Positions 1 to 8,768 of a stretch of DNA of 64,000 bases are shown piece after piece (the stretch's first letter is position 1; the number at the start of each line of letters is the position of its first letter). Origin of the DNA: Bacteroidales bacterium (GTDB lineage Bacteria; Bacteroidota; Bacteroidia; Bacteroidales; Salinivirgaceae). The DNA lies in the NCBI GenBank assembly GCA_012519055.1, contig JAAYQU010000043.1, forward strand, positions 1 to 64,000, written 5' to 3'. Under the pieces are notes generated by a model. The model worked only from the letters and a program-made list of their open reading frames with translations, was not told where the DNA came from and ran no database searches. The position numbers and the translations under genes were made by a program.

Positions 1-2699
1 TAAACTTCAGGATTGACCTACCCGAAAGCATAACATTTTATCCTGATTCCAATCCTAAGGGATTTGTAAAAGAGTTTAAGAAAAGACGCACAACAATTGT
101 AGAGTCCTACTTGAAAATAACGAAAGACTTAGATTCAGCAAGTTACAACAGACGAATTAACGCATTAAAGCTTCTTGAGGAGAATATCAACTATTCCGGT
201 TCGTTAAAAATGCCGTTAAATACTGCACGTGTTCAGTTGGCACTAATGAAAGAGGTTACTAAGACCCGCAACAATAAAAGAGTCCAGCTTGAACTTATGC
301 GCGATTTTACAACGTCAACATTCGGGCATCCAAGAGTAATTAGGAAACTACTCAAAAGATTCGATATCATTGAAGTACCCGAAACCGGAGAAGAACTCAA
401 AGATCTTAAAATGGGGTGGGATTTCCACGTGCACGATCACACTTCTTATGGTAGAAAATCGCCAATGCAACTAATAATAGATGCTTTTATAAAAGGTATT
501 TCGGAATTAACTGTTGTTTATACAAACTTTAAGCACGAAAAAACAGTTGAAGAGGTGCTCGAAGCAGGGAAAATTCTTGGTATCAAAATTAATATTGGTA
601 TTGAGTTCTCTTCCGTTGTTTTCGATAAGAAATTTCATTTTATATACATATTACCGGAGTTTGCGAGCGACAAGAAAAAATTCAAACATTTTATTAAAAC
701 CTGTTCCGGTGATTTAGCTGATTTTAGCGAACAGTTAAGTAAAAATGATAAGCGTAGAAGAAAAATAGTACAACGTCTTATAGATCACTTCAACATTACA
801 TATTTACCGGTAATAAACAAAAACTATCAGCCAGATTCAATATATTATTTAGAGCCTATTCAACTGACAAATAATTCTGAATCTGACGTCAACAAAATTT
901 TCTCCTCAAGACAACTCGGCGAACTCGTTTATCCTCAGTTAAGAAAGGTAATAGAAAATCGTGCATTGCGTTTAATGGCATTAAGAAGGCGTATCAAATT
1001 GGCTCCCGAACAATTTACAAAGCAACAAATTATAGGGATAGAAGCTGAGTACAACGAAAACAAAAAATATTATGACGAACTAGACCCTGAACTGATTAGA
1101 ATTAAATATTTTTCTGAATTTGACCGCCTCGATACTGAAACAGCAGTAGATGATCTAAAAGCTGTTCATTCGATTATTAATAAAACAGGTGGAAGTATTA
1201 AGTTTATTCAGCCCGTTGAACATGGATTACAAGCAGCTATTGACATTATTATAGAGTATTGTCAGTACTTTTCACACACTGAAGTTTTTAATATTTACGA
1301 CACTATTGGAGCTAAAGAGTCCGATTTTATAACTCTTACCAATTTTATTGGTTTGATGAACAAATGCGACAAAAATGAAATTACAGAATTCCTCAATAAG
1401 AACAATTTAACATACAGTGATAAAAAGATTGATAAAGCATTACTACACCTGAAAGAAAAGAACTTAATTCCTGCCATTGGTAGTGATGCAACAGGGCGTT
1501 CAACGCTTGCGCCAGGAATGGGCTTTGTTACAGAAAACCAGTTGCAAAAAAAACAACGTAAATATTTTAAGAAACAACATTACAATTTACCTCAAGATGT
1601 TTCACAATTGGTTCATAAATATTCTCCTATTCCAAAATCAACTTTAAAACCAAAAGAGAAGGCTAACATAATATGTTTAGGTAAAGTTGACACTGAGGCA
1701 AAACATCAAATTGGCGAGGAAAAAACAGAAAAGCCTATAAAACTGACAGATGCATGGACTTACCTAAATCCAACTATCAAAAATCTAATTTTTGCCATAT
1801 TGGGATTTATTCCGGCATATATGTACTTTGGTGCTAGTTATGCATGCCTTTGGTTTTTTATTACAGGAACTCGCAACATATTTGTAGATGTTATTTCCGG
1901 CAACGGATTAATACCTACATCATGGCAATCTCAAAATATCAACTGGGCTAACCTTGCACATTCACTTTTTTGGACAGGATTTTCAGTTCCAATACTTGGA
2001 TTTGTAAAAGATCAATTCGACCTGATATGGGTATTCGAACATAGTGGAGCAGTATACGAAGGCGTTAAGTTCTTCTTTATTAATATGACGAACGGACTCT
2101 ACTTGGCATCACACAACTATCTAAGAGGATTCGACAAAGCCACTATACGAGGTAACTTGTTCCGTAGCATTATAGCGTGGCCATTTGCTACAGCTTTCTC
2201 CCCTATTGGCAATGCGTTGGGAATACCGAGTATTGTTCAGGCAAAATTCTGGTCTGATTTCGTTGCCGCACTTATCGAAGGAACAACTAAATACAACAAT
2301 GTTTTAAAACTGAAAAGTAAAATTGTTTCAAAACTAATACCTGACTTTAAAAGCGACAACGAAGAAACTGTCAATCTTGCAACTCTCGATTTACTATATT
2401 TGGTTGATGAGAGCAATAATGTTAAAACTTCTTTTTATAAACAATCTTTTGAACGTGAAAAGTTCAAACAAAGAGCACTGAATTTCTTAAAAGGGAAAAG
2501 AAGTACTTCTAAACCAAAAGATATATTTTTTTCTGTAAAACAACATTTTTTAGAAAAAGATAATTATAACAAGTTAACAAAATTTGTTATCAGCAATTAC
2601 AACAAAGACCAAAGTCTGTTTTTGCTTCAAATAATGTCGAAAAACTACGATAAATTTACGAATTGGCTATTATCATTAGAACGTAGAACTTTACTATAA
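1..2699 (+). CDS. PHP-domain protein with C-terminal membrane region (5'-truncated)
   Basis: The reading frame (first full codon at base 3) is open to the left edge, so the true start lies outside the window; a TTG at 111 is only an internal codon. About 899 residues are visible. A PHP-type metal-dependent phosphoesterase motif appears where WDFHVHDHTSYG gives the HxH pair, followed by GIEFS and, much later, IGSDATGRS, which could supply further metal ligands. The last third contains hydrophobic helices (around bases 1780-1870, 1960-2020 and 2170-2230), so the protein is probably anchored in the membrane with a soluble catalytic N-terminal part. The substrate is not recognisable. It converges on the pseudouridine synthase gene. 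PHP assignment is fairly secure; the biological role is unknown. Confidence 0.7.
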   Translation, partial: NFRIDLPESITFYPDSNPKGFVKEFKKRRTTIVESYLKITKDLDSASYNRRINALKLLEENINYSGSLKMPLNTARVQLALMKEVTKTRNNKRVQLELMRDFTTSTFGHPRVIRKLLKRFDIIEVPETGEELKDLKMGWDFHVHDHTSYGRKSPMQLIIDAFIKGISELTVVYTNFKHEKTVEEVLEAGKILGIKINIGIEFSSVVFDKKFHFIYILPEFASDKKKFKHFIKTCSGDLADFSEQLSKNDKRRRKIVQRLIDHFNITYLPVINKNYQPDSIYYLEPIQLTNNSESDVNKIFSSRQLGELVYPQLRKVIENRALRLMALRRRIKLAPEQFTKQQIIGIEAEYNENKKYYDELDPELIRIKYFSEFDRLDTETAVDDLKAVHSIINKTGGSIKFIQPVEHGLQAAIDIIIEYCQYFSHTEVFNIYDTIGAKESDFITLTNFIGLMNKCDKNEITEFLNKNNLTYSDKKIDKALLHLKEKNLIPAIGSDATGRSTLAPGMGFVTENQLQKKQRKYFKKQHYNLPQDVSQLVHKYSPIPKSTLKPKEKANIICLGKVDTEAKHQIGEEKTEKPIKLTDAWTYLNPTIKNLIFAILGFIPAYMYFGASYACLWFFITGTRNIFVDVISGNGLIPTSWQSQNINWANLAHSLFWTGFSVPILGFVKDQFDLIWVFEHSGAVYEGVKFFFINMTNGLYLASHNYLRGFDKATIRGNLFRSIIAWPFATAFSPIGNALGIPSIVQAKFWSDFVAALIEGTTKYNNVLKLKSKIVSKLIPDFKSDNEETVNLATLDLLYLVDESNNVKTSFYKQSFEREKFKQRALNFLKGKRSTSKPKDIFFSVKQHFLEKDNYNKLTKFVISNYNKDQSLFLLQIMSKNYDKFTNWLLSLERRTLL

Positions 2700-2724
2700 A
2701 AGCAATGAACAATGTGCAATTACT

Positions 2725-2744
2725 TTTTGGGCTAAAGCCCAAAA
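2725..2744. repeat. Short palindrome between convergent genes
   Basis: TTTTGGGCT and AGCCCAAAA face each other across two A residues, a perfect 9-bp inverted repeat in the 130-bp gap between two convergent genes. The stem with flanking T and A runs could end transcription from both sides. The family also resembles dispersed GGGCTAAAGCCC palindromes known from Bacteroidota. Confidence 0.5.
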
Positions 2745-2829
2745 CTCGTGTGTCTGGGAAGCAATCAACGATTTAAATGTTGTTGCTATTAATTTAACAA
2801 TCAGTCATTTAACCACTCGTCGTTAATTG

Positions 2830-4281
2830 TTAATTGCCTTTACGCGTATTTCCTACTAACATTAGCAGATGTGTTACTTCATTGGGAGTTAACATTCTCC
2901 ACTCTCCGCGTGGTAAGTTTTTCTTGGTAAGACCTGCAAAGACCACTCTGTCTAACTTTACTACTTCATAGCCCAAGCTTTCGAACATTCGTCTGACAAT
3001 TCTGTTTCTACCGCTATGAATTTCAATGCCTATTTCGTTGTTTGCATCGTTAGCGTAGCTGATATCGTCAGCGACAATAAATCCGTCTTCAAGCTCAATA
3101 CCGTTTTTAAGTTTCTCGAAGTCTTCGAGCGTAACATCTTTATTTAAAACTACATGGTACAGCTTCTTTATATTGCTTGAAGGGTGTGTTAACGCTGTTG
3201 CCATATCGCCATTGTTTGTGAACAGTAGTAATCCTGTAGTATTTCTGTCAAGGCGACCAACCGAATAAATTCGTTCTTTGGTTGCGCCTTTTATAATATC
3301 ATAAACAGTTCTGCGTCCTTCGGGGTCATCAAAGGTTGTTAATGTGTCTTTGGGTTTATTTAGTAGTAGATACACTTTCTTTTGAGGATCAAGCACTTTA
3401 CCGCGATATTCAACTTTATCACTAAGTTTAACTTTAAATCCAAGCTCTGTTACAACTGCACCATTAACTTTAATTTCTCCATTTAGGATTAAGTCATCTG
3501 CATCACGCCTTGAACAGACTCCCGCATTGGAAATAAATCTGTTTAATCTTATCTCTTTTTCTTTGCTTTGGAACGGCTTTTCTTCGTTAAAGTCGGGTTT
3601 TGAGTAACCTCTTCTGTCATCTCTGCCACTTCGTTTGCCTCTATCTGATTTATAATCAGAGGATTTTTCTCTGTCAGAGTATCTGCGCGACTTTTCGTAA
3701 CCCTCTCTCTTTTCAAATTTTCTTTTCTCGTTGTAATCCTCATCTCTTCGTCTTGTAAATTTGGGACTACCCTCTCTCCTATCCTCCCTATCAAATTTTC
3801 TGTCCTTATATCCTCTGTTTCTGTGTGTTTCAAACTTGCTATATCGGTCATTATCAGAGCCTTCTGAATATCTTTCCCAATTACCATGTCTCTCTCTCCT
3901 ATCAAATCGTCTGTCTGAATTATCTCGTCTTTCTTTGTTATCTCGTCTAAATTCATCAGAGCGTCTATCTTTTGTTACGTTTTTCTCTGACCTGCCATCT
4001 GTTCTTTTCCTTCCAGAGTCACTCCTTTCAGACTTTCGGTCAGAAAAGTCTCTTTTTTTATCCCTTCTTCTCTCTGAACCGAAATCTCGTCTATCAGGTT
4101 TACTGAAATCGCCACTCTCTTCAAAATCCAACTCTTTTTCGATATTATCCCAAAAATCAGGATCATCAAAATTAAACTGTTGTTGACTACTATTACTTCT
4201 TTTTCTCTCTTCAGAACCCCGACCTTTCTCATTCGATGATCTTCTGCTTTGACCCGAACGGTCGCCTTTTTGGTACTTCAT
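2830..4281 (-). CDS. rluB: Pseudouridine synthase, RsuA/RluB family, with long charged N-terminus
   Basis: Predicted to convert a uridine in rRNA to pseudouridine. The first ~240 residues are a low-complexity tract dominated by Arg, Asp, Ser, Glu and Lys. An S4 RNA-binding domain follows (from about residue 242, RLNRFISNAGVCSRRDAD), then the catalytic domain with GRLDRNTTGLLLF near residue 343, where the Asp is the expected nucleophile, and a C-terminal RMFESLGYEVVKLDR segment typical of RsuA/RluB/RluE/RluF. The enzyme part has the usual ~240-residue length, so the N-terminal extension doubles the protein. Such extensions are common in Bacteroidota members and may bind RNA or ribosomes (inference). 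Divergent from glmM, 73 bp away. RluB versus RluF specificity cannot be settled by eye. Confidence 0.85.
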   Translation of the reverse strand: MKYQKGDRSGQSRRSSNEKGRGSEERKRSNSSQQQFNFDDPDFWDNIEKELDFEESGDFSKPDRRDFGSERRRDKKRDFSDRKSERSDSGRKRTDGRSEKNVTKDRRSDEFRRDNKERRDNSDRRFDRRERHGNWERYSEGSDNDRYSKFETHRNRGYKDRKFDREDRREGSPKFTRRRDEDYNEKRKFEKREGYEKSRRYSDREKSSDYKSDRGKRSGRDDRRGYSKPDFNEEKPFQSKEKEIRLNRFISNAGVCSRRDADDLILNGEIKVNGAVVTELGFKVKLSDKVEYRGKVLDPQKKVYLLLNKPKDTLTTFDDPEGRRTVYDIIKGATKERIYSVGRLDRNTTGLLLFTNNGDMATALTHPSSNIKKLYHVVLNKDVTLEDFEKLKNGIELEDGFIVADDISYANDANNEIGIEIHSGRNRIVRRMFESLGYEVVKLDRVVFAGLTKKNLPRGEWRMLTPNEVTHLLMLVGNTRKGN

Positions 4282-4337
4282 ATGTTATATATTTTTTCTA
4301 TGTCGTTTAGACAAACTTTTTTCGTAAATTGCGGCTA

Positions 4338-4345
4338 CAAAAATA
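4338..4345 (-). promoter_or_regulatory. Candidate -7 element for the pseudouridine synthase gene
   Basis: Read on the minus strand this is TATTTTTG, matching the Bacteroidota -7 consensus TAnnTTTG, about 57 bases before the ATG at 4281. No convincing -33 TTTG lies at the right distance, so support is partial. Confidence 0.35.
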
Positions 4346-4354
4346 ATCAAAACA

Positions 4355-5740
4355 ATGGCATTAATTGTATCAATTTCAGGAATTCGGGGAACTATAGGCG
4401 GAAAACCCGGCAACTCACTAACTCCCATAGAAATAGTTAATTTTAGTTCAGCTTATTCTCGCTGGTTATCGGAGCAAGAACCGCACCAAACTCAAACAAG
4501 AAAAGTGGTCATCGGACGCGATGCAAGAGTCTCTGGTCCAATAGTTTCACAGTTAGTTTCCAATACGCTAATGGCTTGTGGCGTTGATATAATTGACTTA
4601 GGGCTTGCAACCACTCCCACCGTAGAGATGGCTGTAACGCATTTCAAAGCGCAGGGAGGCATAATTATTACGGCATCGCACAATCCTGCTCAATGGAACG
4701 CACTGAAACTTCTGAACTCAAAAGGCGAATTTATAAGTGGTGCGGAGGGAAATCTTCTTTTAAGGCTAATCGAAAACTCCGACTTTGAGTATGCAACATA
4801 CGATAAATTAGGTAAATACTCGACTTTTGATTTTACACAACACCATATCGACTCTATTTTAAAACTGCCTCTTGTAGATGTTGAGTCGATAAAATCAAAA
4901 AAATATAAAGTTGTTTTTGATGCAATAAACAGCGTTGGTTCAATTGCTATTCCTCCACTATTAGAACAGCTTGGTGTTGAGTGTGTTGTACTGAATGGCG
5001 AGCCAAATGGAATTTTCGCACACAATCCAGAACCTTTGGAAAAGCATTTAGGCGAAACTTTAGCAACTGTTAAGGCAAAAAAAGCCGATATGGGCATTGT
5101 GGTTGACCCCGATGTTGACCGCTTAGCTTTTATAGACGAGCATGGCGTGATGTTTGGCGAAGAGTACACGTTGGTTGCAATTGCCGATTACGTTTTACAA
5201 CATACACCGGGCAATACCGTTTCAAATCTCTCTTCATCGCGGGCTTTGAGCGATATTACGGCAAAACATGGACAAAAATATACAGCTGCGGCGGTTGGAG
5301 AAGTTAATGTGGTAGAGATGATGAAAAAAACCAATGCTGTTATCGGTGGCGAGGGCAACGGAGGAATTATTTATCCACCGCTACACTATGGGCGCGATGC
5401 TTTAGTGGGAATAGCTCTATTTCTGTCGCACCTTTCAAAATCTGGCAAAACCGTTAGTCAAATAAAACAGGAGCTACCTCTCTATTTTATGGAGAAGACG
5501 AAAGTTGACCTAAACCCCGAGACAGACGTTGATAATATTTTAAAAACCGCTGCCCAAAACTTTAAAAGTGAAAACATTAACTCTGTCGATGGCGTTAAAA
5601 TTGATTTTAAAGACGGTTGGGTACATCTACGAAAATCGAATACAGAGCCAATAATTAGAATATACGCCGAAGCCAAAAGCGAAGAGACGGTTAAAAACTT
5701 AATAGGCAAAGTGCTTGATTCTGTGGGGTTAAAACATTAA
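4355..5740 (+). CDS. glmM: Phosphoglucosamine mutase (phosphohexomutase family)
   Basis: Interconverts glucosamine-6-phosphate and glucosamine-1-phosphate on the way to UDP-GlcNAc for peptidoglycan and LPS. All four family signatures are present: the phosphoserine loop TASHNPAQWNALK (about residue 107), the metal loop DPDVDR (about 251), the sugar-binding loop GGEGNGG (about 331) and the phosphate-binding loop RKSNTEP (about 427). Length of 461 residues is normal. The opening SISGIRGTIGG is the typical Bacteroidota GlmM N-terminus and supports this ATG. Related phosphomanno- or phosphoglucomutases share the fold, so substrate is inferred from similarity of the N-terminus rather than from a diagnostic residue. 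Confidence 0.87.
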   Translation: MALIVSISGIRGTIGGKPGNSLTPIEIVNFSSAYSRWLSEQEPHQTQTRKVVIGRDARVSGPIVSQLVSNTLMACGVDIIDLGLATTPTVEMAVTHFKAQGGIIITASHNPAQWNALKLLNSKGEFISGAEGNLLLRLIENSDFEYATYDKLGKYSTFDFTQHHIDSILKLPLVDVESIKSKKYKVVFDAINSVGSIAIPPLLEQLGVECVVLNGEPNGIFAHNPEPLEKHLGETLATVKAKKADMGIVVDPDVDRLAFIDEHGVMFGEEYTLVAIADYVLQHTPGNTVSNLSSSRALSDITAKHGQKYTAAAVGEVNVVEMMKKTNAVIGGEGNGGIIYPPLHYGRDALVGIALFLSHLSKSGKTVSQIKQELPLYFMEKTKVDLNPETDVDNILKTAAQNFKSENINSVDGVKIDFKDGWVHLRKSNTEPIIRIYAEAKSEETVKNLIGKVLDSVGLKH

Positions 5741-5765
5741 GGCTTTACTACTTAATTTAAATATT

Positions 5766-6062
5766 ATGGACAATACTATTAAAGACAAACAACAGGAAGG
5801 AGATAAAAACTTAAATCTCGAAAAAATTGAGAAAAATAACACAACAAAAAAATGGATAAGGTCAGGACTTTTCTATGGTCTATTTATGCTTATCTCAATG
5901 GAAATTATCTTCCCGTTGATTGAAAATAAGGAAATTTCTCAGAAAAGAATTTTGATTGGAGTACCAATATGGCTGATTTGTGGACTTGCTTGGGGGCTTA
6001 TTATGAAATGGTGGATGAAAAAACAAGCCAAAATAAATAAAGAATATAACGAATTGGAGTAG
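5766..6062 (+). CDS. Small hypothetical membrane protein
   Basis: A 98-residue protein with a charged, Lys/Asn-rich N-terminal ~35 residues and two hydrophobic helices (roughly residues 36-52 and 64-84), ending in a basic/acidic cytosolic tail. It starts 25 bases after glmM and may be read through from it, but nothing ties it to GlcNAc metabolism. I do not recognise the family. A fragment of another reading frame follows it directly, which suggests this spot has lost or rearranged genes. Confidence 0.6.
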   Translation: MDNTIKDKQQEGDKNLNLEKIEKNNTTKKWIRSGLFYGLFMLISMEIIFPLIENKEISQKRILIGVPIWLICGLAWGLIMKWWMKKQAKINKEYNELE

Positions 6063-6083
6063 CCAATTAATATATACAGTTAA

Positions 6084-6182
6084 ATATCTAAAATAGCTCA
6101 AATTGCCACTCAGGAAAAGAGATACATAATTAGTTGTGAAAATCCCGATGGATTAGTTGAATCGGTAAATAGTGCGAAATAA
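6084..6182 (+). pseudogene. C-terminal remnant of a PH-domain-like protein
   Basis: Between the small membrane protein and cca a 32-codon frame without start codon runs from the stop at 6081 to TAA at 6180-6182. Its conceptual product ends in KRYIISCENPDGLVESVNSA. This looks like the last strand and helix of a bacterial PH-type domain (pattern of a basic strand, IISP/CENPD, then an amphipathic helix). With no start and no upstream coding sequence it is most simply the tail of a deleted gene. The family call is an impression, not a search result. Confidence 0.4.
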
Positions 6183-6224
6183 CATTTCTTAAGCGGTCTG
6201 CTTATTTCCTCCAACAACCACTCA

Positions 6225-7634
6225 CTATTCCTGAGGTTTAAGCCCAAGCTCCCCAGCCTTTTGAATAGCAAACTCCCACGCAGCTTCGTAAGTGTTCTCT
6301 ATCTTGCCCTCTATAATGGCATCTTTAATGGCATCTTTAATATCGCCAACGGTTTTACATGGAGGAAGTGAAAACGCTTCCATTATCATTTCGCCCGTTA
6401 CTGGAGGTTGGAAATTTCTTATTTTGTCTTTCTCTTCGATCTCAACTAACTTACGCCTTACTAATCTGTAATTCTCGAGATACTTCGATATTTTTTCGGG
6501 ATTTTTAGATGTGATATCCGCATCGCAAAGCAACATCAAGTCGTCAATATCATCGCCAGCTTCAAAAAGCAACCGCCTGACGGCTGAATCTGTTACAATG
6601 TCCTGCGCCAAAACAATAGGACGCATATGCAGAGCTACCATCTTTTGAACATACTTCATTTTTTGTGTTGTTGGTAGCTTCAGGCGTTTAAATATTGTCG
6701 GAACTAATTGTGCTCCAACATGTTCGTGTCCGTGAAAAGTCCACCCAAGGTTATTGTCAAATCGTTTTGTGTTTGGTTTGGCAATATCGTGTAGTAAGGC
6801 AGCCCACCTTAACCAGAGATTATCGGAGGTGCGGGCAATATTATCAAGGACTTCCAGAGTATGATAAAAATTGTCTTTATGCTTTTTCCCATTCTTAGAT
6901 TCTGCACCACGTAGCTTTTCCAATTCTGGTAAAATATGTATTAGCAACCCCGACAACGACAATATTTTAAAACCTACTGAGGGGCGCTCAGCCATTATTA
7001 TTTTGTTTAACTCGTCGCTAATACGCTCTTTAGAAAGTATATTTAACCTCTCTGCATTCTTTTTAATTGCCTCGAGCGATTTTTCCTCTATCATAAATCG
7101 CAATTGAGTCGAAAACCTAACGGCACGCAGCATTCGCAATGGATCGTCGTTAAATGTAATATCGGGGTCAAGTGGCGTTCTTATGATTTTTCTCTCCAAA
7201 TCTCCAACACCATCGAAAGGGTCAATTAACTCTCCAAAGTCATTAGAATTCATACTAATAGCCATTGCGTTAATTGTAAAATCGCGTCTGTTTTGGTCAT
7301 CTGCGAGTGTGCCACTCTCTACTATTGGATTACGGCTATTACGATTATATGACTCTTTTCGGGCACCGACAAATTCTACGTCAATATCGCCGTAACGAAA
7401 CATGGCTGTGCCGTAGTTTTTATATTGAGTTACCTCTATGTTCGGACTTATAGCCTTGGCAACTTCAACTGCTGTGTCAACACCATTACCAACAACTACA
7501 AAATCAATGTCTTTGTTTTCGCGCTTCAAGATTAAATCACGAACATATCCCCCAACAACATATATTTCAACATTTTGCTGAGCAGATACATTTTTTATAA
7601 TTTCAAATAATTTGTGAGATAAATCGAATTGCAT
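6225..7634 (-). CDS. cca: CCA-adding tRNA nucleotidyltransferase with HD domain
   Basis: Adds or repairs the 3' CCA of tRNA. The class II nucleotidyltransferase head is seen from GGYVRDLIL (about residue 27) through DIDFVVVG with the metal-binding Asp pair, followed by RRDFTINAMA and DPFDGVGDLE, and the RNA-binding segment DDPLRMLRAVRFSTQL. A downstream HD phosphohydrolase domain carries LLHDIAKP (about residue 282). Length of 469 residues fits the Bacteroidota form that joins head, neck and HD domain. Poly(A) polymerases share the head, but this architecture is usually annotated as CCA transferase. Divergent from the thioredoxin gene. Confidence 0.88.
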   Translation of the reverse strand: MQFDLSHKLFEIIKNVSAQQNVEIYVVGGYVRDLILKRENKDIDFVVVGNGVDTAVEVAKAISPNIEVTQYKNYGTAMFRYGDIDVEFVGARKESYNRNSRNPIVESGTLADDQNRRDFTINAMAISMNSNDFGELIDPFDGVGDLERKIIRTPLDPDITFNDDPLRMLRAVRFSTQLRFMIEEKSLEAIKKNAERLNILSKERISDELNKIIMAERPSVGFKILSLSGLLIHILPELEKLRGAESKNGKKHKDNFYHTLEVLDNIARTSDNLWLRWAALLHDIAKPNTKRFDNNLGWTFHGHEHVGAQLVPTIFKRLKLPTTQKMKYVQKMVALHMRPIVLAQDIVTDSAVRRLLFEAGDDIDDLMLLCDADITSKNPEKISKYLENYRLVRRKLVEIEEKDKIRNFQPPVTGEMIMEAFSLPPCKTVGDIKDAIKDAIIEGKIENTYEAAWEFAIQKAGELGLKPQE

Positions 7635-7684
7635 TTTAAATCAAATTAATGACAAACTGTCACAATATTTATACAAAGAGAGTG

Positions 7685-7692
7685 CAAAGTTA
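7685..7692 (-). promoter_or_regulatory. Candidate -7 element for cca
   Basis: On the minus strand this reads TAACTTTG, a match to TAnnTTTG, 51 bases before the cca start at 7634. A clear -33 element is not visible at the expected spacing. Confidence 0.4.
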
Positions 7693-7840
7693 CAAAGAAC
7701 TGCACTTAAAACATAATTTACTTAAAATTTGCTTTTTTTCAATCATAAGATAGTGCTAAAATTTAGTTTTATATCTCGAAAATTAAATTGGCACATTTTT
7801 TGACAAAACCATATATCTAAATATGTAAATATATAAAACC

Positions 7841-8209
7841 ATGATTGAACATTTGACATTAGAAAGTTTCAAAACAAAAGTTTTTGATTTTGAAAAGAAT
7901 AAAGATTGGAAATTTGAAGGCTCAAAACCTTGTTTAATTGATTTTTATGCCGACTGGTGTGGTCCGTGCAAAATGATTGCTCCCGTGTTGGAAGAGTTGT
8001 CGAAAGAGTATAATGGTAAACTCAATATATACAAAGTGGATACTGAAAAAGAACGGGAACTTTCTGCAATTTTTGGTATACAAAGTATTCCTTCACTACT
8101 TTTTGTTCCATTAGAAGGACAGCCACAAATGGCAGCAGGTGCACTTCCAAAAGAGACGTTAAAAAGGGCTTTTGCTGATATATTGGAAGTTAAGGAGCCT
8201 GAAAAATAA
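7841..8209 (+). CDS. trxA: Thioredoxin
   Basis: A 122-residue cytosolic disulfide reductase. The active site WCGPCK is at residues 39-44 within FYADWCGPCKMIAPVL, followed by KVDTEKE and the cis-proline region GIQSIPSLLF, so the whole thioredoxin fold is present. There is no signal peptide. The N-terminal ~25 residues are longer than in E. coli thioredoxin, as is common in Bacteroidota. It is monocistronic: a hairpin terminator lies 80 bases downstream. Which reductant or targets it serves is not visible here. Confidence 0.9.
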   Translation: MIEHLTLESFKTKVFDFEKNKDWKFEGSKPCLIDFYADWCGPCKMIAPVLEELSKEYNGKLNIYKVDTEKERELSAIFGIQSIPSLLFVPLEGQPQMAAGALPKETLKRAFADILEVKEPEK

Positions 8210-8290
8210 ATACGAAAACAACAATAAGTAATTTTTTTAAACAATAGAGTAATTGTCTTTTTCGCATAATTGCGGACAACTAATTTCTGT

Positions 8291-8335
8291 GCAGCGATTT
8301 GATTACTATATCGAAAATCAAATTGCTGCTTTTTT
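8291..8335 (+). terminator. Rho-independent terminator after trxA
   Basis: A 14-bp stem with one mismatch (GCAGC then ATTTGATT on the left, AATCAAAT then GCTGC on the right) with an 11-base loop, followed directly by a run of six T. Its place 82 bases after the trxA stop makes it the likely end of that transcript. Confidence 0.75.
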
Positions 8336-8419
8336 ATTAAATACAGTTGATAAAAAAGAACCGGAAGAAAAAATCATCAATAAACACAAATATTTGAAAA
8401 TCAGATTTTTAACAAGAAA

Positions 8420-8450
8420 TTGCATTTTTCAAATGAATTTCTTATATTTG
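8420..8450 (+). promoter_or_regulatory. Bacteroidota-type promoter ahead of the HNH-repeat gene
   Basis: TTG at 8420-8422, a 20-base spacer, then TATATTTG at 8443-8450, an exact TAnnTTTG -7 box. It points toward the gene at 8769 and would start RNA near 8457, leaving a leader of about 310 bases. Confidence 0.6.
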
Positions 8451-8768
8451 CGTTGAGTAGGAAACTGTTAGATATTACAGTTTCCAACTTTCATAAAACG
8501 AACATAACTGCTTGTTGTTCGCTGTCTACTTGAAACAGTTAGCAAGATATAAAAACGTGTCGTCCCGAATTTGACACATATTTGAGAGATTGTAAAGCTG
8601 ATGGTTGCATAACCTTAAGCCAAAAAATATAAGCATACTAAAATAAAATCTTATTTGTGCGAGCCAATTAACGGTAATTATTATTGACTCTATAGAAATC
8701 GTTGATATATTGGGAACCACAAAACTAGAGTTCTAATATTATTAAAAACACAAAAAGTACCAGATAGA
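8451..8768 (+). other. Long structured leader or small RNA region without a gene
   Basis: No convincing coding sequence lies between 8210 and 8768. After the promoter a perfect 9-bp inverted repeat, GGAAACTGT (8460-8468) and ACAGTTTCC (8477-8485), sits right at the predicted RNA 5' end. A second possible hairpin pairs CGAACA (around 8498) with TGTTCG (around 8515), and a smaller one lies near 8602-8613 (GGTT/AACC). A second GAAACAGTTAG-like sequence near 8532 resembles the first arm. The stretch could be an untranslated leader or an independent RNA; I cannot tell which. Confidence 0.35.

Noticed and set aside
3549-4232. Long open frames on both strands inside the pseudouridine synthase N-terminal region
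   Set aside because: They arise from the repetitive Arg/Asp/Ser codons of the real gene and show no protein-like pattern of their own.
8253-8456. A 67-codon plus-strand open frame
   Set aside because: It runs across the trxA terminator hairpin and the next promoter and has no recognisable product.
8526-8720. A 64-codon minus-strand open frame in the leader region
   Set aside because: It opposes the promoter at 8420 and shows no ribosome-binding site or family pattern; I treat it as chance.
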